From the NCBI GenBank assembly GCA_024644185.1, contig JAHELM010000072.1, forward strand, positions 1 to 8,559: DNA of 8,559 nt, read 5' to 3'. A program made the translations under genes and the position numbers. Within the stretch, counting starts at the first letter, position 1; every line of letters begins with the position of its first letter. The notes under the pieces were generated by a model. The model worked only from the letters and a program-made list of their open reading frames with translations, did no database searches and was not told the origin of the DNA. Positions 1 through 7,024 of the stretch are shown one piece after another. Source of the stretch: Rhodospirillales bacterium. Its GTDB lineage: Bacteria > Pseudomonadota > Alphaproteobacteria > UBA8366 > JADFVY01.

Positions 1-1067
<1,067 letters not shown>

Positions 1068-1352
1068 TCCATGATTCCCTAGTGGTGCGACCCAGACGGA
1101 CGGTACCCGTCAGCCTGGAAAAGCCGCCCCACCTTATCAAATAGACAGTGGTCCGGTGGCGCCGGGAAAATGCCCTATTCCGCCCGCCGGCTCAAGCGAA
1201 TGCTTGGCGCGGCGCATAATCCGGTCTCCCGCTTGCTTCGGAATTATCGATGGAACATATCGAAAACATTCGATTTACCGCCCGGTGCCACCGGCGGGAT
1301 ATTAGCCGAGCGGGCCGTGAGCCCGTGGCGTTTCCTGCGGAGTGGTCGTGCC
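1068..1352. other. Divergent intergenic region between cimA and the small membrane protein gene
   Basis: This 285-base stretch has no convincing gene. The plus-strand frame of the 71-residue protein stays open upstream to an ATG at 1170, but those 61 extra residues are basic, look like no domain and have no good ribosome binding site, so I treat them as noncoding. Two related GC-rich near-palindromes occur: CCGGTGGCGCCGG (1153-1165) and CCGGTGCCACCGG (1282-1294, perfect 6-base arms around one base). A weak TTGCTT-N17-CATATC (1233-1261) could be a plus-strand promoter. Confidence 0.4.
1112..1140 (-). promoter_or_regulatory. Possible sigma70-type promoter of cimA
   Basis: On the minus strand TTGATA (1140-1135) is followed after 17 bases by CAGGCT (1117-1112), which would give a leader of roughly 40 bases before the cimA ATG. 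The spacing is right, but the -10 hexamer is weak, so this is a suggestion only. A small inverted repeat, GACGG-TAC-CCGTC, lies just downstream in the leader. Confidence 0.25.
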
Positions 1353-1568
1353 ATGTTGCAGATCGTTACAACCGAAGCCGTTTCCGGCCTGGCCTTGCTG
1401 GCCGCCGCGTTCGCGTTCGGTCGCTGGCTCTATGTCCACGCGCGGCGTTTCCCGAATTCGCCGTTGACCAATAGCGGAATGCTGGCTGATCTGGTCTGCG
1501 TCGGCGAGTTGTTCGTGCTTGTCATCGGCCTGATGCTGCTGCTCAAGGCCCTGCTGACCATAGCCTGA
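1353..1568 (+). CDS. Small two-helix membrane protein, unknown function (71 aa)
   Basis: I do not recognise this protein. It has a hydrophobic stretch at about 8-23 (VSGLALLAAAFAF), a short basic/polar loop HARRFPNSPLTNSG at 29-42, and a second hydrophobic stretch at about 47-70 (ELFVLVIGLMLLLKALL), so it is probably a helical hairpin in the inner membrane. The ATG at 1353 is chosen because GGAG sits at 1339-1342, ten bases upstream, and the first helix follows directly; a longer frame from 1170 would add 61 residues without recognisable structure. It is the first plus-strand gene after the divergent region. The 131 bases to the next gene make co-transcription possible but not certain. Codon use resembles its neighbours. 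It could be an accessory subunit or simply an uncharacterised membrane peptide. Confidence 0.6.
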   Translation: MLQIVTTEAVSGLALLAAAFAFGRWLYVHARRFPNSPLTNSGMLADLVCVGELFVLVIGLMLLLKALLTIA

Positions 1569-1622
1569 GCAGGCGCCGCGGATTGTCGCGGTTGCTGTGC
1601 ATGCCGCGTGGCATGTCGGCAG

Positions 1623-1652
1623 TTGCCGCGGGCCGGTAACGTGCCGTAGCAT
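1623..1652 (+). promoter_or_regulatory. Possible promoter of the exported protein gene
   Basis: TTGCCG (1623-1628), an 18-base spacer and TAGCAT (1647-1652) precede the gene at 1700, giving a leader of about 40 bases. The match is weak and was found by eye. A hairpin CATGCC-GCGT-GGCATG lies just upstream, between the two plus-strand genes, and lacks a T-run. Confidence 0.22.
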
Positions 1653-1674
1653 TAACTGTTTCCAGCCATTCTGT

Positions 1675-1688
1675 CGCCAAAGTTGGCG
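1675..1688. promoter_or_regulatory. 14-base palindrome just upstream of the exported protein gene
   Basis: CGCCAA-AG-TTGGCG is a perfect 6-base inverted repeat around a 2-base centre. It ends 11 bases before the chosen ATG (1700), next to the ribosome binding site AGGA (1692-1695). It could be an operator or a short mRNA hairpin affecting translation. No regulator can be named. Confidence 0.3.
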
Positions 1689-1699
1689 TGCAGGATGGC

Positions 1700-2287
1700 A
1701 TGGTGAAGTACGATCCAACGCGCCGAATGTCCCTCGCCTTCATGGTTTCCGTGGCGCTTGCCGCCGGGGGCATGACAGCCGGCGCCGATATCCTTGAAGA
1801 AGGCACACTCAGGCTGGCCCGGGTGTTGCCGGACGATCCGCTGTTTCCCTGCATCGCCCAGTCCGAATTCGTGCTCGCCGGACTGTCCCTCTACGATCCG
1901 CTGGAGCGTCTCGGGCCTCTGGGCGCGCCGGAATCGCTGTTGCGCGGCTGGGGCGAGGACGATGGCGGCGGCTATGTCGCCACCACTTACCGTTATGACG
2001 GGCTGGACGTGACCGTGGTGCGCGACGACGTCGACGTCATCGCGGCGACCGGTTCACGCTGGGCGACGGCGGGCGGTCTTCGGCCGGGCCTGACCCGTTC
2101 CGAGACCCTGCCTATCCTGGGCCGCGACCCCGACCCGGAATACCTGAACGACGGCGTGTATTCCTTCCCCGCATGCCCGGAATGGCGTGACGGCGCGTTG
2201 ACCTGGCACGATTCCCTCTATTTCGAATTCGGCTTCGGTGCGGAAGATCGGCTGGCCTTCATCCGCCTCGTCGCCGACCGGCCGTGA
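1700..2287 (+). CDS. Exported protein of unknown function with SmpA/OmlA-like motif (195 aa)
   Basis: A Sec-type signal peptide is visible: a basic start (MVKYDPTRR), a hydrophobic core MSLAFMVSVALAAGG at 10-24, and an A-G-A site before Asp30, giving a periplasmic protein of about 166 residues. There is no lipobox. The mature part has exactly two cysteines, Cys51 (FPCIAQ) and Cys159 (PACPEW), which could pair as a disulfide. The stretch GGLRPGLTRSETLPILGRDP (125-144) resembles the 'G-x-T/S-R-x-x-x-x-x-L-G-x-P' pattern of SmpA/OmlA-type small outer-membrane-associated proteins, and the C-terminal YFEFGFGAEDRLAFIRL (174-190) could be its closing beta strands. That fold is an inference. The start at 1700 has AGGA five to eight bases upstream; a GTG at 1688 would add only four residues. 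The gene converges on the DUF3105 gene with 20 bases between the stops. Confidence 0.75.
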   Translation: MVKYDPTRRMSLAFMVSVALAAGGMTAGADILEEGTLRLARVLPDDPLFPCIAQSEFVLAGLSLYDPLERLGPLGAPESLLRGWGEDDGGGYVATTYRYDGLDVTVVRDDVDVIAATGSRWATAGGLRPGLTRSETLPILGRDPDPEYLNDGVYSFPACPEWRDGALTWHDSLYFEFGFGAEDRLAFIRLVADRP

Positions 2288-2307
2288 CCGGCGTATCGTA
2301 TGAAGGC

Positions 2308-2904
2308 TTACCGAACCGGATGTTCCGGACCGCGTCCGCGGTAACGGTCGATGAAGGCGGCGGCGGCGGCCGGTTCAAAGGGGTTCAGCCGCAGCGTCCG
2401 GTTCCAGGCGGTCAGGACGATTTCCGGCCCGATTCCCGGCGCCGGCGTCACCACGATGCCGCTCCACGGGTCGCCATATAGCGCCACCCACTCCGTCAGC
2501 GTCGCGAAAACCTCGGGCGTCGGGGCATCGTAATAAATCACGATCATGCCGTGCTCGATCGCATGAACCAGCTTTGTCGGCGGCTGGACTTCGTCGTAGA
2601 CGCCAGGATTTGCCGAAACCGGGTCGTGTCGTCCGGATGTGGGAAACCGGTCGGGATAAGCCACCGACTGGCCCGGCGCCACATGGCCGCCCCCGGCATC
2701 CTGCCCCGTCTCGACCCGCGACAGCGCCGCCTGGCCCGACTGCGCGAGCGCGGAAAACGCGGCGTCGGCCGACTTGCCGCCCTGCATCTGCAGGACAATC
2801 CATCCGCCAAGCACCAGGGCGCCAAGAATCACCACCCATTCCCACGGCCTTACCTTGCGTTTCGCAGTGTTCGCGTGGTTTCTCTTGCTGTTGTTACCCG
2901 CCAT
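2308..2904 (-). CDS. DUF3105 family membrane-anchored protein (198 aa)
   Basis: The conserved DUF3105 core is visible: FPTSGRHDP (87-95) and GVYDEVQPPTKLVHAIEHG (101-119) followed by MIVIYYDAP (120-128), with the paired His114 and His118 of the HxxxHG motif. The family's function is not established; the invariant histidines suggest metal or ligand binding. The N-terminus is basic (NSKRNHANTAKRKVRP), then a single membrane helix runs at about 22-39 and a flexible linker at 40-85, so the domain probably faces the periplasm on one anchor. The start at 2904 has a strong GGAGGAG about ten bases upstream; an in-frame upstream ATG at 2949 lacks a good site and would place 15 extra residues before the basic region. 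The gene lies 102 bases downstream of the sensor kinase, with a likely terminator between them, so it is probably a separate unit. Confidence 0.88.
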   Translation of the reverse strand: MAGNNSKRNHANTAKRKVRPWEWVVILGALVLGGWIVLQMQGGKSADAAFSALAQSGQAALSRVETGQDAGGGHVAPGQSVAYPDRFPTSGRHDPVSANPGVYDEVQPPTKLVHAIEHGMIVIYYDAPTPEVFATLTEWVALYGDPWSGIVVTPAPGIGPEIVLTAWNRTLRLNPFEPAAAAAFIDRYRGRGPEHPVR

Positions 2905-2952
2905 GGCATCGACACTCCTCCGGGTTGGGAACATGGCCGTAAACGGCATTCG

Positions 2953-2982
2953 AAAACTATAAACCTTCCTCCGAATGGAAGG
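2953..2982 (-). terminator. Likely intrinsic terminator of the PepSY-regulator-kinase operon
   Basis: Read on the minus strand, CCTTCC pairs with GGAAGG around a 7-base loop (stem bases 2982-2977 and 2969-2964) and is followed by the T-rich TTTATAGTTTT (2963-2953). It sits about 25 bases past the kinase stop codon. The stem is only 6 base pairs, so efficiency is uncertain. The TATAGT in the tail could also serve as a -10 element for the DUF3105 gene. Confidence 0.5.
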
Positions 2983-3006
2983 AAAAGCGGTTTTCGCTGC
3001 CTGCCG

Positions 3007-4350
3007 TCAATCCGCCCCGGATTCAGCCGCGGGCAATTCGATCCGCACCCGCAGACCGCCCAGGGTCTCGGACTCGTCCAGCCTCACCGTGCCGCGATAC
3101 AGCTCGGCGATGTCGCGCACAATGTCGAGTCCAAGCCCCGCGCCGGGTACCGACTCGTCCAGCCGCCGGCCACGGAGCAATACGCTCTCTCGCTCGGTTG
3201 TCGGGATGCCCGGGCCGTCATCCTCGACAGCAAGAACCAGCCGGTCCGCCCGATTTTCACCCCGCACCCGAACGCTCGTTCTTGCCCATTTGCAGGCGTT
3301 ATCCATCAGATTTCCCAGCATTTCCTCGAAATCCTGACCGTCGCCGGCGAAGAACAACCCCTCCACCCCCTCCACGGTTATTGCGATCCCTTGCCCGCGA
3401 TACAGGAGATCGAGGGAAAACCGCAAACCTTCGATCGTCTCGGCGACATCCGTGCGGATGCCCAGCGCGCCGCCGGGACCGGCCGCCCGGGCGCGCGAAA
3501 GATTCCGGTCGATGGACGCGCGCATGGCATCGATCTGTTCCATGAGAATGCGGCCGCGATCGCCATCGACCAGCCGCGCCTCGTTTTTCAGGACCGTCAG
3601 CGGATGTTTCAGCGCGTGAGCGAGATTCCCCGCATGGGTGCGCGCCCGCGCCAGCAAGGCGGCGTTATGGTCGAGAACGGCATTCAATTCGTCGACGATC
3701 GGCTCGACTTCACCGGGAAAGGTCCGCGGCATCCGGTGCGCGCGGCCGGCACGAATATCGGCAAGCGCCCGCCGCAGCCCAACCAGCGGACGCAGGCCAA
3801 ACCGGACTTGCACAAGCACCGCGCCCGCAAGCGCGAGACCCAGGGCCGCGAGCGTCATCGCGGTAATCGCCGAAAAGCGGCCGACATCCCCGGCAATGTC
3901 GCTTTCCGGGCCCGACAGGACATAGACCAGCCGACCCTCGGCGCCGGGCAAGGCGATGGAACGCGCCAGCACGCGCAACGGTTCCCCGGTCGGTCCTACC
4001 GTCTGGGCCGCGTGGTTGTTCGCGCCCTCGCCGTGGCCCAGCGTCATGCGCTGAAGCGAAAGCGACTGCCGGACGATCGCGCCTCGATATTCGATCTGCC
4101 AATACCAGCCCGAACCCGGCCGGTTGAAGCGTGGGTCCACCGGTGTCCAGGCAAGGACCAGATTACCGTCGAGATCGACGTCGCTGGCGGCGATCAGTTC
4201 GGACATCTGATCGGCAAGCGCGCGGTCGAAGCGGCGCTCGATATGGTCGCGAAACATGTAGATCAGCAGCAGGCCGGCAATCAGAAGCCCGCCGGCGATC
4301 AACCCGACCGCGGCCAGCGCCAGGCGCCGTGTCAGGCTAGCGCGTTGCAT
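3007..4350 (-). CDS. PhoQ-like sensor histidine kinase (447 aa)
   Basis: A membrane sensor kinase that should phosphorylate the PhoP/OmpR-type regulator encoded just upstream. Order of parts: membrane helix 10-33, periplasmic sensor region about 34-159, second helix about 160-182, HAMP linker about 183-235, HisKA H-box NLAHALKHPLTVL (242-254) with phospho-acceptor His245, and HATPase domain with N-box NLMDNACKWA (347-356), G1 DDGPGIP (377-383) and G2 GAGLGLDIV (403-411). The A-H-A-L-K form of the H-box is like that of PhoQ. Unusually, His249 takes the place of the Thr/Asn that serves phosphatase activity in most HisKA kinases. All kinase catalytic motifs look intact. The start at 4350 overlaps the end of the regulator gene by 14 bases and has only a weak ribosome binding site, which suggests translational coupling. 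The ligand cannot be inferred; divalent cations or peptides are possible by analogy with PhoQ. Confidence 0.93.
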   Translation of the reverse strand: MQRASLTRRLALAAVGLIAGGLLIAGLLLIYMFRDHIERRFDRALADQMSELIAASDVDLDGNLVLAWTPVDPRFNRPGSGWYWQIEYRGAIVRQSLSLQRMTLGHGEGANNHAAQTVGPTGEPLRVLARSIALPGAEGRLVYVLSGPESDIAGDVGRFSAITAMTLAALGLALAGAVLVQVRFGLRPLVGLRRALADIRAGRAHRMPRTFPGEVEPIVDELNAVLDHNAALLARARTHAGNLAHALKHPLTVLKNEARLVDGDRGRILMEQIDAMRASIDRNLSRARAAGPGGALGIRTDVAETIEGLRFSLDLLYRGQGIAITVEGVEGLFFAGDGQDFEEMLGNLMDNACKWARTSVRVRGENRADRLVLAVEDDGPGIPTTERESVLLRGRRLDESVPGAGLGLDIVRDIAELYRGTVRLDESETLGGLRVRIELPAAESGAD

Positions 4351-5011
4351 CGGCCGGATCGGGCATGCGGTACCCCTGGCCCCTGTGGGTCTCTATGCCC
4401 GTTCGCCCGATCTTCTGACGCAGCCTGTTGATCAGGACTTCGATGACGTTCGAATCGCGCTCGAATTCCTGCCCGTAGATGTGGTCGGTCAGTTCGGTCT
4501 TGGAAACGATCCTGCCCCGGTGGTGCATGAGATAGGACAGCGTCCGGTATTCAAGCGCGGTCAATACCAGGGGCATCCCGGCCAGCGTCACGCGGCTCGT
4601 CCCGGTATCCAGTTCCACCTCGCCACAGGACAGAATCGGGCTGGCATGACCGCTGGCACGGCGGATCAATGCCTCGATCCGCGCCAGCAACTCCTCCATC
4701 TCGAAGGGTTTCGCCAGATAGTCGTCGGCACCGGCACGCAGGCCGGCAACCTTGTCGCGCCAGGTATCGCGGGCCGTCAGCACAAGCACCGGCATGTCGC
4801 GGCCACCCGCGCGCCAGCCTTTGAGAATGGTCAGCCCGTCGATCCCGGGCAATCCGAGATCGAGCACGACCACATCGTAGCTCTCGGTCTCGCCAAGGAA
4901 CCGCGCCTCCTAGCCTTCATCCGCCAGTTCCGCGACATAACCCGCGCCACGAAGCGTTTCGGCGACCTGAAGCGCGATTCGAGGATCATCCTCGACGACG
5001 AGAATTCGCAT
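4337..5011 (-). pseudogene. PhoP/OmpR-family response regulator interrupted by an in-frame stop
   Basis: From ATG 5011-5009 the frame reads MRILVVEDDP, the start of a receiver domain with acidic residues Asp8 and Asp9, and continues to ELADEG. It then meets TAG at codon 34 (4912-4910). The same frame carries on without any shift as EARFLGETESYDVVVLDLG, with phospho-acceptor Asp51, Thr79 (LVLTA) and Lys101 (AKPF), followed by a complete winged-helix domain (about 127-216) including SNVIEVLINRLRQKIG. With the stop read through, the product would be 224 residues, the usual length for the family. One base change would restore sense, for example GAG to TAG (Glu is common there, by my recollection of homologues). 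Restart at GTG 4873 would make a 178-residue protein lacking the acidic pocket and first helix. The stop overlaps an AGGAGG (4911-4906), but the next in-frame start is 32 bases away, too far for good initiation. It lies 11 bases after the PepSY gene and overlaps the kinase gene. A sequencing error is a real alternative. Confidence 0.85.
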
Positions 5012-5022
5012 GCCGCTCAGGC

Positions 5023-5490
5023 TCAGTCATCTTTTCCGTCGTCCCCGCCGCCGCCGTCTCCGCCGTCTCCGTTTCCGCCGCCGCCGCCACCGCCACTATC
5101 GCTGTCCCCGTTCGTCCAGCCGGTGTCATCCGTCGACAGCACGGACTTCACGGAGCCGCCAATATTCCCGTCATCCGGCTGACCCTGGCCGACCGTCCGT
5201 CGCAGATCCAGCGTCGTGGCATCGTAATACAATTTCAGAACATCGCCTTCGGGCGTCAGCAGCTTGACCTGATAGTTCCAGCCGCGCCCCTCCGCCATCA
5301 GGTCGATCCTGAGAATATCACCCTCATAATCTTGTTGCACGCGCGGGAACAGCCCCGCCACCGGCAGGATGGAAAGCGTCTGCGACGCGCCACCCTCGGC
5401 GCGAACGCCCGGCGACAGGCACAGGGAGAACCCTGCCAGCGTCGCCGCGATCGCAAATCTTGCCCTGGTCCGGTTTTCGTTGTGCTTCAT
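5023..5490 (-). CDS. Exported PepSY-domain protein with Gly/Asp-rich tail (155 aa)
   Basis: The first gene of the signalling operon. A signal peptide is evident: basic start (MKHNENRTRARF), hydrophobic core at about 13-27, and probable cleavage after VRA31. Cys24 is not in a proper lipobox. A single PepSY domain spans about 44-100: a helix with VQQDYEGDILRIDLM (51-65), then the strand pair GWNYQVKLLTPEGDVLKLYYDATTLDL, seen here at 70-96. Residues 128-155 are a low-complexity tail almost wholly of Gly, Asp, Ser and Asn, strongly acidic. Small PepSY proteins encoded just before a PhoP-PhoQ type pair are common in alphaproteobacteria and are thought to modulate the sensor; that role is an inference here. 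GGAA lies about seven bases before the start at 5490. The stop is 11 bases from the regulator ATG, consistent with one transcript. Confidence 0.88.
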   Translation of the reverse strand: MKHNENRTRARFAIAATLAGFSLCLSPGVRAEGGASQTLSILPVAGLFPRVQQDYEGDILRIDLMAEGRGWNYQVKLLTPEGDVLKLYYDATTLDLRRTVGQGQPDDGNIGGSVKSVLSTDDTGWTNGDSDSGGGGGGGNGDGGDGGGGDDGKDD

Positions 5491-5514
5491 AAGCGTTTCC
5501 GAAGTTCACAACGC

Positions 5515-5547
5515 AAACTACGCCAACCTAGCTGAACCCAGGCTGAA
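5515..5547 (-). promoter_or_regulatory. Probable autoregulated promoter with TTCAGC direct repeats
   Basis: On the minus strand two identical hexamers TTCAGC (5547-5542 and 5536-5531) repeat with an 11-base period, one helical turn, as in binding boxes of PhoP/OmpR-type dimers. TAGTTT (5520-5515), a plausible -10 element, begins 10 bases after the second copy. That matches PhoP-activated promoters where the box replaces the -35 element. Transcription would start near 5508, shortly before the PepSY gene at 5490. The operon's own regulator is the natural binder, by inference. Confidence 0.5.
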
Positions 5548-5739
5548 ATTCTTCCTCAGCGCTGGTTAAGGATGTCTCGTCCATGCTGTGCGGTGCGCTG
5601 GGAGCCAGCTTTCCCCCCAAGACGGCGGGCACCAGCGCTGCTTGCGGGCGTCGGATCCGGCAAATGTGCCTGCCGGTCGACGACAACGGAAGCGATGGCC
5701 GCGACGACGATTTCCCCTCTCCTCGTCCGCCGCGCTATC
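5548..5739. other. Noncoding spacer between the PepSY promoter and the DUF2238 terminator
   Basis: I see no gene here. Open frames on either strand lack ribosome binding sites and domain-like sequence. The octamer palindrome CAGCGCTG occurs twice (5557-5564 and 5633-5640), which may be chance in GC-rich DNA. Confidence 0.4.
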
Positions 5740-5765
5740 GCGGGGCCGCCTTCGGGCGGCCCCGC
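5740..5765 (-). terminator. Strong 11-bp hairpin after the DUF2238 gene
   Basis: GCGGGGCCGCC (5740-5750) pairs perfectly with GGCGGCCCCGC (5755-5765) around a 4-base loop (TTCG on the plus strand, CGAA on the minus strand). It begins five bases after the stop codon of the minus-strand gene, so it most likely ends that transcript or protects its 3' end. No T-run follows on either strand, so it is not a textbook intrinsic terminator. Confidence 0.6.
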
Positions 5766-5770
5766 TCCGT

Positions 5771-6388
5771 TCAGGCCGGGGTGGAAATTCGCGCCAGCTG
5801 CCGGTCGTGCAGGCGGCTCAGCAGCAACAATGCGACAATAGCGCCGTTCATGGCCAGGAACATGTCCCACTGGGTATCCCAGACGTCGCCCTGCAGGGCG
5901 AGGTATTCATCCGCCTGACCACCCAGGATCAGCGCCGCCCACCATTCGATGAACTCGAAGAAAGCGCTGAAAGCCAAGCAGAAACACACCACCAGAAACG
6001 GCAGCCAGCGACTGCCCTTGAGCGGCGACCGGCGCCACAGGATTTCACGCATCAGGATGGCCGGAACGAAGCCCTGCGCGAAATGGCCGAGCCGGTCGTA
6101 ATGGTTCCGCGACAGATCCAGCCAGTCCTGCACCCACAAACCCAGCGGCACCTTGGTATAGGTGTAGTGGCCGCCGAGAACCAGAATGCAGGCGTGCACA
6201 AACAGCAGGCGATACAATAGCGGCGTGAACGGATGGCGCGGATAGAGCCACACCAGGATCGGCAGCCCGGCCACGACCCACACGACTTCCAGCGCCCAGG
6301 TCAGCCGGTCCACCGGCCCGATGCCGGAGATCGCCAGGACAATCCCCGCCAACCCGAACAGGACCAACGGCTCACGGCGTTTCGTCAT
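5771..6388 (-). CDS. YjdF/DUF2238 family multi-pass membrane protein (205 aa)
   Basis: An inner-membrane protein of the DUF2238 (YjdF-like) family, function not established. Hydrophobic segments lie at about 8-26, 31-49, 56-72, 103-116, 128-143 and 175-191. Family signatures are GGHYTYTKVP (72-81), RNHYDRLGHFAQGF (94-107), FFEFIEWW (143-150) and GDVWDTQWDMF (167-177). The conserved His, Tyr, Asp and Glu residues inside or beside the membrane suggest an active site or metal centre, which is an inference. The start is fixed by the ATGA overlap with the flavin reductase stop (6388-6385) and by a GAGAAGG just upstream; the longer frame back to 6598 runs antisense-like through the flavin reductase gene and is not real. 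The overlap implies coupled translation with the flavin reductase. Confidence 0.88.
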   Translation of the reverse strand: MTKRREPLVLFGLAGIVLAISGIGPVDRLTWALEVVWVVAGLPILVWLYPRHPFTPLLYRLLFVHACILVLGGHYTYTKVPLGLWVQDWLDLSRNHYDRLGHFAQGFVPAILMREILWRRSPLKGSRWLPFLVVCFCLAFSAFFEFIEWWAALILGGQADEYLALQGDVWDTQWDMFLAMNGAIVALLLLSRLHDRQLARISTPA

Positions 6389-6873
6389 GCCTTCTCGCGG
6401 ACCAGAGACTGGTAGCGTCCCGCAAAGAACAGCAGCGGATGCCCATGCGGATCGGCGCGCATCCGCTCGATGGCGCCAACGAAAATCACATGATCGCCGC
6501 CGTCGTAAGTGTACCGGGTCTTGCACTCGAAATTGGCCAGGGCGCCCGAGAGAATCGGGCAACCGAAATCCCAGATCTCGTAGTCGATGCCGGCCCATTT
6601 GTCGGTCATTGGCGTGGCGAACCGGCTGGCCAGTTCCTCTTGTCCCTCGCGCAACACATTGACCGCAAAATGTCCGCTGTCCAGAAAATGCGGCATGCTG
6701 TAGGCGCGACGGTTCAGGCTGAACAGCACCAGCGGCGGATCCAGCGAGACCGAGTTGAAGGAACTGGCCGTCACGCCCAGCTTCTCGCCCTCGTCACCGA
6801 GCCCGGTGACGATCGTCACCCCAGTCGCGAAGCAACCCAATGCCTTGCGAAGGTTCTGCTGATTGATCTCCAT
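6385..6873 (-). CDS. Flavin reductase family protein (162 aa)
   Basis: A flavin reductase-like (PF01613-type, HpaC-like) split-barrel protein, which typically reduces free FMN or FAD with NAD(P)H for a partner monooxygenase. Visible signatures: ALGCFATGVTIVT (11-23), GVTASSFNSVSLDPPLVLFSL (33-53; the Ser/Thr-rich part binds flavin phosphate), the helix HFAVNVLREGQEELASRFA (68-86), and the C-terminal strands DHVIFVGAIERM (127-138) and PLLFFAGRYQSL (146-157). Full length for the short form of the family. The start ATG at 6873 follows CGGGATAG and sits at the family's usual N-terminus. No monooxygenase gene is in the window, so the electron acceptor is unknown. It is first in a two-gene unit with the DUF2238 membrane gene and divergent from the permease gene. 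Confidence 0.92.
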   Translation of the reverse strand: MEINQQNLRKALGCFATGVTIVTGLGDEGEKLGVTASSFNSVSLDPPLVLFSLNRRAYSMPHFLDSGHFAVNVLREGQEELASRFATPMTDKWAGIDYEIWDFGCPILSGALANFECKTRYTYDGGDHVIFVGAIERMRADPHGHPLLFFAGRYQSLVREKA

Positions 6874-6965
6874 CCCGCTATCCCGGTTTTCTGTAGGCGT
6901 TTTCGCAAGCCTAGCAGATAGCCCGCTCGGCGACCACGGCAAGAACGGCATGCCGGGAGAAGACA

Positions 6966-6993
6966 TTGCCCCGGCCCGCAATGGTGCTACGCT
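6966..6993 (+). promoter_or_regulatory. Possible promoter of the permease gene
   Basis: TTGCCC (6966-6971), a 16-base spacer and TACGCT (6988-6993) give a plausible sigma70-type promoter with a leader of about 25 bases before the ATG at 7025. The 151-base divergent region must also hold the promoter of the flavin reductase; on that strand TTGCCG and TATCTG spaced by 16 bases are the best pair I see. Both are weak. Confidence 0.3.
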
Positions 6994-7024
6994 GGCCGGC
7001 GGCCGCATCGTCGGGACGATATTC

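Noticed and set aside
2551..4431. A 626-codon open frame on the plus strand
   Set aside because: It lies antisense to the kinase, the terminator and part of DUF3105, has no domain-like sequence, and mirrors codon positions of a GC-rich gene whose minus-strand product has all kinase motifs.
5031..5110. Possible microsatellite or CRISPR-like repeat in the GCC/TCC-rich tract
   Set aside because: It is the coding sequence of the Gly/Asp tail, with irregular triplets and no spacer structure.
4385..5182. A 265-codon plus-strand open frame ending in a proline-rich stretch
   Set aside because: Antisense to the regulator and to the Gly-rich tail of the PepSY gene; the proline run is the complement of glycine codons.
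5557..5640. CAGCGCTG occurring twice in the spacer
   Set aside because: An 8-base GC-rich palindrome twice in 84 bases could be chance, and no promoter geometry accompanies it.
5588..6220. A 210-codon plus-strand open frame over the PepSY-DUF2238 spacer
   Set aside because: Runs through the 11-bp hairpin and antisense to the DUF2238 gene, with no ribosome binding site or recognisable domain.
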